A DNA stretch of 43,071 nucleotides, taken from JAWUVP01 sp034112285 (GTDB taxonomy: Bacteria; Pseudomonadota; Gammaproteobacteria; JABDGN01). Below the pieces are notes generated by a model that was given only the letters and a program-made list of their open reading frames with translations, did not search any database and was not told where the DNA came from. The stretch is from the NCBI GenBank assembly GCA_034112285.1, contig JAWUVP010000004.1, positions 1 through 43,071 on the forward strand, in the 5' to 3' direction. This document shows positions 43,005 to 43,071 of this stretch, piece after piece (the stretch's first letter is position 1; each line of letters opens with the position of its first letter). Made by a program: the position numbers and the translations under genes.

Positions 43005-43054
43005 AGCGTGATGAAGGCTACCTTTTCAAGACCCTCGCCGGCAGGACGCCGGCG
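43005..43054. repeat. Edge repeat with GC-rich hairpin
   Basis: 43005-43030 is the inverse of 16-41. It is followed by CGCCGGC-AGGAC-GCCGGCG (43036-43054), a perfect 7-bp stem. The 200 bases from the kinase start to the window end otherwise show only AT-rich sequence and no gene. Confidence 0.6.
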
Positions 43055-43071
43055 CGGAGCCTACAAGGACG

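Overview
The window is a 43 kb stretch of a gammaproteobacterial chromosome, with moderate G+C and AT-rich patches. It is dominated by an almost complete type VI secretion system (T6SS). The promoter architecture (a PmrA-box-like operator reused at eleven promoters) and a CqsS/LqsS-like sensor kinase at the right edge suggest Legionellales or a close relative. That placement is an inference: there is no rRNA or marker gene here to fix the taxon.

Layout. (1) 1-1.9 kb: a MerR-type regulator, a GNAT acetyltransferase and tRNA-Ser(GCU). (2) 2.0-5.0 kb: two unknown AT-rich genes around dam. (3) 5.1-6.8 kb: pppA-ppkA, the T6SS phosphatase/kinase pair. (4) 14.1-6.8 kb, minus strand: tssJ-tssK-tssL-tssM-fha, the membrane complex, baseplate trimer and FHA protein. 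(5) 14.3-20.2 kb, plus strand: tssA, tssB-tssC, a truncated second TssC, a small protein at the hcp position, and tssE. (6) 20.2-22.6 kb, minus strand: yaaA, arfB and a papain-fold-like protein interrupting the cluster. (7) 22.9-28.6 kb: tssF-tssG and tssH (clpV). (8) 28.9-34.3 kb: vgrG and a 1186-residue protein ending in a DUF4280-type PAAR-like domain. (9) 34.4-42.8 kb: antiporter, POT peptide transporter, a small anchored protein, ppa, trhO, an XRE/S24 regulator, lnt and the sensor kinase.

The strongest new observation is regulatory. Reading upstream regions by eye, I find one fixed arrangement, YTTAAK-N5-YTTAAK-N10-(TATAAT-like), before two unknown genes, pppA (weak first half), tssJ, tssA, tssB, the hcp-position gene, tssF, tssH, vgrG and the 137-residue protein at 37.4 kb. 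In all eleven the box start to -10 start distance is exactly 27 bp. This matches the PmrA box as known for Salmonella, and for Legionella and Coxiella where PmrA controls the Dot/Icm type IV system. Here it would make a T6SS regulon and nominate three unknown genes as members. It also corrects several start codons, because the predicted transcription starts lie downstream of the longest-ORF starts of tssA, tssJ and the 4.0 kb gene.

A second striking feature is the PAAR-like protein. Its first ~350 residues read like a degenerate NRPS heterocyclization/condensation domain with the motif aspartates replaced, joined by an Ala-rich middle to the PAAR-like tip. No recognisable canonical Hcp is present; a 165-residue unknown protein with its own strong promoter and terminator occupies the hcp position.
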